From assembly GCA_934525735.1 (NCBI GenBank), contig CAKSZM010000023.1, positions 1 through 24,003 on the forward strand: a stretch of 24,003 bases of DNA. The letters run 5' to 3'. The translations under genes and the position numbers were made by a program. The stretch comes from an uncultured Faecalibacterium sp. Lineage in GTDB: Bacteria > Bacillota > Clostridia > Oscillospirales > Ruminococcaceae. The notes under the pieces were generated by a model. It was not told where the DNA came from, made no database searches, and was given only the letters and a program-made list of their open reading frames with translations. Of the stretch, positions 20,979 through 24,003 are shown piece after piece (the stretch's first letter is position 1; every line of letters starts with the position of its first letter).

Positions 20979-22775
20979 ATGAGAAATGTGCGTGAAATTC
21001 TGAAAAAACGGCCCCTGCTGTTCGACGGCGGCATGGGCACTTATTATAAATCGAAGCCCGGTCAGGAGTGCGAGCAGGCCAACCTGACCGACCCGGAGGG
21101 CGTTCTGGCCGTGCACCGGGAATATCTGGCCGCCGGTGCCGATGCCATCAAGACCAATACCTTCGGCCTGCCCCGGATGGCCGCAGCGGGCAACCCCGTG
21201 TGGGAGATGCTGGCCGATGAGGGCTGGAAGCTGGCGCAGCAGGCCGCTGCGGAGACGGGCGCGGCCGTGTTTGCAGACCTTGGCCCGGCACCGGACACTG
21301 AGGCTCTGCCGGCGGCGCAGCTGTACGCCGCCCTTGCCGACCGCTTTGCAGCACTGGGCGCAAAGAACTTTCTCTTTGAGACGCTGAGCACCGAAAGCGG
21401 TGTGGCCGAGGCGGCAAAGCATATCAAAGAAATCGTGCCGGACGCCTTTGTGCTGGTGTCCTTTGCGGTGCTGCCGGATGGATACACCCGCGAGGGCCGC
21501 CACTGCACCGAGCTGGTGCGCCGCATGGCCGAATGCAGCGCGGTGGACGCTGTGGGCCTGAACTGCGTGTCCGCCCCGGGCGCCATGCGCACGCTGGTAA
21601 AGCGGCTGGGGGCAGCGCCGCTGCCGCTGTCGGTCATGCCCAATGCGGGTTACCCGGTCGTCACCCGCACCCGGGTGCAGTATCAGGGCAAGCCGGAGTA
21701 TTTCGCCCGGGAGCTGGCGCGCATCGCAGCCGAGGGGGTGCGCATTCTGGGCGGCTGCTGCGGCACCACCCCGGCCCACATTGCGGCACTGCGTGCAGCG
21801 CTGGATGCCCTGCCCGAAAATCTGCCTGCCGCCCCGGCGGCGCAGGTTTCCACCGCTGCAAAGCCGGAGGTGGAAAAAGACGACGCTTTCCTGCGCAAGC
21901 TGAACGCAGGGCAGAAGGTGATCGCCGTCGAGCTGGACTCCCCCAAGGACGCCGACCTGACCGGTTATCTGGAAAGCGCCCGCCGCCTGCAGGCAGCCGG
22001 TGCCGACCTGCTGACCATTGCCGACTGCCCCATTGCCCGCGCGCGGATGGACTCCTCTCTGGTGGCCTGCCGGGTGCACCGGGAGCTGGGGCTGAACGTG
22101 CTGCCCCACATGACCTGCCGCGACCGCAACCTCAACGCCACCAAGGCGCTGCTGCTGGGGCTGTACGCCGAGGGCGTGCGAGAGGTGCTGGCCATCACCG
22201 GCGACCCCATCCCCACCGCGGAGCGGGACGAGGTGAAGAATGTGTACCAGTTCAACTCCCGCAAGCTGGCACAGTATATCGTTTCGCTGGCAGGCGAGGG
22301 ACGGGAGATGCCCGGCCCCATGACCGTGTTCGGTGCACTGAACCTGAATGCCCGCAACTTTGATGTGGAGCTGCGCCGCGCCGTCCAAAAGCTGGAAAAC
22401 GGCATGAGCGGCTTTTTGACCCAGCCGGTGCTCTCGGCGCAGGCGGTGGAAAACCTGAAAAGGACCCGGGAAACGCTGGGCGGCAAGGCGAAGATCCTGG
22501 CCGGCATCATGCCGGTGGTGAGCCAGCGCAACGCCGTCTTTATGGAAAACGAAGTCAACGGCATCCATGTGGATCAACAGATCATCGACCGGTTCGAAGG
22601 GCTGGACCGCGCGCAGGGCGAGGAACTGGGCCTTGAGGTGTCGGTGCAGGCCGCAAAGGCAGCGGCACCCTATGCAGACGGCTTCTATCTGATGACCCCC
22701 TTCAACCGCATCGCGCTGATGGAGCGGCTGATTGCCCGGCTGAATGCGGAGATTTTGACGTCGGGAACCATCTGA
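20979..22775 (+). CDS. Bifunctional homocysteine S-methyltransferase / methylenetetrahydrofolate reductase
   Basis: A 598-residue fusion of the YitJ type. Residues 1 to about 290 form a zinc-dependent homocysteine methyltransferase barrel: LFDGGMGTYY, TNTFG, C196 in GLNCVSAPG and C260-C261 in GGCCGTTPAHI supply the zinc thiolates. After a Pro/Ala linker (about 285-305), residues 310-598 form a methylenetetrahydrofolate reductase barrel (FAD-dependent in the family): VELDSPKDAD, LPHMTCRDRN, VLAITGDPIP, FLTQPV and AGIMPVVS. The protein should link one-carbon folate chemistry to methionine synthesis. The B12-binding modules of full MetH are absent, so a separate corrinoid or folate partner may be needed. 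The SD is AAAAGGAG. Confidence 0.92.
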   Translation: MRNVREILKKRPLLFDGGMGTYYKSKPGQECEQANLTDPEGVLAVHREYLAAGADAIKTNTFGLPRMAAAGNPVWEMLADEGWKLAQQAAAETGAAVFADLGPAPDTEALPAAQLYAALADRFAALGAKNFLFETLSTESGVAEAAKHIKEIVPDAFVLVSFAVLPDGYTREGRHCTELVRRMAECSAVDAVGLNCVSAPGAMRTLVKRLGAAPLPLSVMPNAGYPVVTRTRVQYQGKPEYFARELARIAAEGVRILGGCCGTTPAHIAALRAALDALPENLPAAPAAQVSTAAKPEVEKDDAFLRKLNAGQKVIAVELDSPKDADLTGYLESARRLQAAGADLLTIADCPIARARMDSSLVACRVHRELGLNVLPHMTCRDRNLNATKALLLGLYAEGVREVLAITGDPIPTAERDEVKNVYQFNSRKLAQYIVSLAGEGREMPGPMTVFGALNLNARNFDVELRRAVQKLENGMSGFLTQPVLSAQAVENLKRTRETLGGKAKILAGIMPVVSQRNAVFMENEVNGIHVDQQIIDRFEGLDRAQGEELGLEVSVQAAKAAAPYADGFYLMTPFNRIALMERLIARLNAEILTSGTI

Positions 22776-22789
22776 TTGTTGCAAATTTG

Positions 22790-22818
22790 TTGCATATGGC
22801 ACGGCGGGATGTTATACT
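22790..22818 (+). promoter_or_regulatory. Promoter of the short GT2 gene
   Basis: TTGCAT (22790-22795), 17 bases and TATACT (22813-22818). The predicted start is about 25 bases before the ATG at 22851. Confidence 0.7.
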
Positions 22819-22850
22819 GGAACTGAAACAAGCAAAAAGGGAAAGTGGCC

Positions 22851-23603
22851 ATGCCGCGCGAAAAACCGATCGTCAGCATCATTGTTCCAGTGTATAACGT
22901 GGAAAAATATCTGCCCGCATGCATCGACTCCATTCTGGCGCAGACCTTCCGGGATTTTGAGCTGATCCTTGTGGACGACGGATCGCCGGACGGCAGCCAG
23001 GCGATCCTGGAGCAGTATGCGCAGAAGGACAGCCGGGTCCGGGCGTTCCGCAAGGAGAACGGCGGGGTCTCCTCGGCCCGGAATTTCGGGCTGGAACGGG
23101 CAGAAGGGGAATACATCGGTTTTGTAGATGCAGATGATTCGGTGGCGCCGGTGTATCTGGAATGGCTGTATGAAGCACTGGATGCCTGCAGCGCACCGAT
23201 TGCAATGTGCGCATACCGCTACGTACAGGAAGGCCGGAAGCCGGAAACCAGACCGCAGCCGGAACGCCCGGCCCCGGAGCTGGTCACGGCGGAAAGCTAT
23301 TCCTGGATATGTCCGTCCAGCGGCGGACACTGCTGGCGGATGCTGACCCGGAAAGAGATCCTGCAGGAGATCCGTTTTGATCCGGAACTCTGGTACGGAG
23401 AAGATGCACTGTTCTTTATGCAGGAGTTCCTGAAGGCAGGAAAACTGGCATTTCTTCCCTGTGCTTTGTATGATTATACGGTGCGGGAAGGGTCGGCAGT
23501 GAAGCAGCCTTCCAATGCCAGGATCTATACAGCGTATCTTGCGTGGACAAAGGTGTGGCGGCTTGTGCAGCGAATCAAAAACAGAAAACAGAAAAACGAT
23601 TGA
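22851..23603 (+). CDS. Short family 2 glycosyltransferase
   Basis: A 250-residue GT2 enzyme with a GT-A fold. The N-terminus VSIIVPVYNVEKYLPACIDS, the donor-binding VDDGSPDGS, GGVSSARNFG and the DxD motif DADD (93-96) are intact, and the later WYGEDALF resembles the ED base motif. At about 250 residues it is shorter than many EpsJ-like GT2 proteins (over 300) and lacks a clear C-terminal membrane or acceptor segment, so the 3' end may be truncated. Codon use is less GC-biased than in the neighbours. The ATG at 22851 (AAAAGGG 9 bases upstream) is preferred over a GTG at 22845. The stop codon lies inside the -35 box of the next promoter. Confidence 0.88.
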   Translation: MPREKPIVSIIVPVYNVEKYLPACIDSILAQTFRDFELILVDDGSPDGSQAILEQYAQKDSRVRAFRKENGGVSSARNFGLERAEGEYIGFVDADDSVAPVYLEWLYEALDACSAPIAMCAYRYVQEGRKPETRPQPERPAPELVTAESYSWICPSSGGHCWRMLTRKEILQEIRFDPELWYGEDALFFMQEFLKAGKLAFLPCALYDYTVREGSAVKQPSNARIYTAYLAWTKVWRLVQRIKNRKQKND

Positions 23604-23628
23604 CAAATCAAACAAAAAACGCTATATT
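23600..23628 (+). promoter_or_regulatory. Promoter of the valS T-box leader
   Basis: TTGACA (23600-23605), 17 bases and TATATT (23623-23628), near consensus. The TGA of the -35 hexamer is also the stop codon of the GT2 gene. Confidence 0.8.
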
Positions 23629-23634
23629 CTTTTT

Positions 23635-23895
23635 ATAAATGCGTTGAAGAAGAGTGCGCATCGCTTTGGACCATCCAGAGAGCCGGGGGCAGCTGAAAAC
23701 CCGGCGGGGCTGTGCGGTGTGCTGTCGCTTTGGAGCAGGAGCAGTGAGCCGTGCCCGGTGAGCTGCTTCCGGGGCTGCCCCACGTTACCGGGGCATCAAG
23801 GGGCACGGGAGCTTCCTGTGCAATTTGGGTGGTACCGCGGTATGTAAGATTTACAGCCGTCCCATGGAACGTTCCGTGGGACGGCTTTTTTCGTC
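23635..23895 (+). promoter_or_regulatory. T-box riboswitch, valine (GUC specifier)
   Basis: The leader senses uncharged tRNA-Val and controls valS by antitermination. Stem I elements are present: GAAGAAGAGTGCGC at the base, AGAGAGCCGGGGGCAGCTGAAA, and the specifier region GCT-GTC-GCTTTGGAGC with GTC at 23724-23726, a valine codon. The T-box core GGGTGGTACCGCG is at 23827-23839. The terminator stem follows at 23855-23886. The specifier matches the downstream gene, a strong internal consistency check. Confidence 0.93.
23855..23891 (+). terminator. Regulated terminator of the T-box leader
   Basis: A 15-bp stem (AGCCGTCCCATGGAA with TTCCGTGGGACGGCT, one wobble) is followed by six T residues (23886-23891). 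Charged tRNA-Val should favour this terminator; uncharged tRNA should favour the antiterminator involving the T-box core. Confidence 0.88.
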
Positions 23896-23926
23896 CCACT
23901 TCATCAATTTTTATTGGGAGGATCCT

Positions 23927-24003
23927 ATGAAAGAACTCGCAAAACAGTACGATCCCAGCCAGGTGGAAGACCGCATCTACCAGTTCTGGCTGGACGGCGG
24001 CTA
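23927..24003 (+). CDS. valS: Valyl-tRNA synthetase, N-terminal start (3' end outside window)
   Basis: The first 25 codons (MKELAKQYDPSQVEDRIYQF, then WLDGG) match the start of bacterial valyl-tRNA synthetase, in which the YDP and E-x-x-I/W-x-x-W pattern precedes the catalytic domain. The ATG follows GGGAGG. The valine-specific T-box immediately upstream supports the identification. The rest of this large class I synthetase lies beyond the window. Confidence 0.93.
   Translation, partial: MKELAKQYDPSQVEDRIYQFWLDGG

Noticed and set aside
1..24003. CRISPR arrays, prophage, IS transposases, tRNA or rRNA genes
   Set aside because: None seen: no regular spaced repeats, no integrase/transposase motifs, and no cloverleaf or rRNA core sequences noticed by eye.

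Overview
The window looks like chromosome of a GC-rich clostridial Firmicute, most likely Faecalibacterium or a close Oscillospiraceae relative. This rests on the canonical Firmicutes order rimP-nusA-ylxR-L7Ae-infB-rbfA-nrnA-truB-ribF, on strong Shine-Dalgarno sites and sigma-A promoters, on a T-box in front of valS, and on GC-rich palindromic intergenic repeats of a kind I associate with Faecalibacterium. The genus is an inference from memory. No phage, IS transposase, CRISPR array, rRNA or tRNA gene was seen.

Layout. 1-480 is the 3' end of glycyl-tRNA synthetase. 503-884 holds a compact locus that reads as a type I toxin-antitoxin module: a 32-residue hydrophobic peptide gene on the minus strand, its own promoter, and a convergent antisense RNA with promoter and terminator. 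913-2222 is an M29 aminopeptidase. 2270-10679 is the translation/transcription operon (rimP, nusA, ylxR, an L7Ae-type protein, infB, rbfA, nrnA, truB, ribF), interrupted between rimP and nusA by a MITE-like palindromic element. 10685-14376 is a minus-strand polA-tsaD unit that converges on ribF over a shared terminator. 14408-15088 has a divergent pair, a single-cluster ferredoxin and an ArsC/Spx-like protein. 15119-16151 encodes an orphan membrane-anchored protein. 16207-18610 carries, on the minus strand, a GT2 glycosyltransferase, a DUF4358-like lipoprotein and an Lrp/AsnC regulator. 18644-18808 looks like an independent small RNA gene between lrp and hflX. 18812-20891 has hflX and a GNAT acetyltransferase on the minus strand. 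20911-22775 is a fused homocysteine methyltransferase/methylenetetrahydrofolate reductase. 22790-23603 is a short GT2. 23600-24003 is a valine T-box leader and the start of valS.

How the genes work together. Most of the window is core translation machinery: two aminoacyl-tRNA synthetases, IF-2, ribosome and tRNA maturation factors (RimP, RbfA, TruB, TsaD), NusA and HflX. DNA repair (PolA), nucleotide recycling (NrnA), flavin cofactor synthesis (RibF) and methionine/folate metabolism are added around it. The most unusual parts are non-coding: the toxin locus, in which the toxin mRNA and its antisense RNA begin with the same sequence so that the mRNA 5' and 3' ends are mutually complementary; the orphan small RNA with a consensus promoter; and the family of palindromic repeats.
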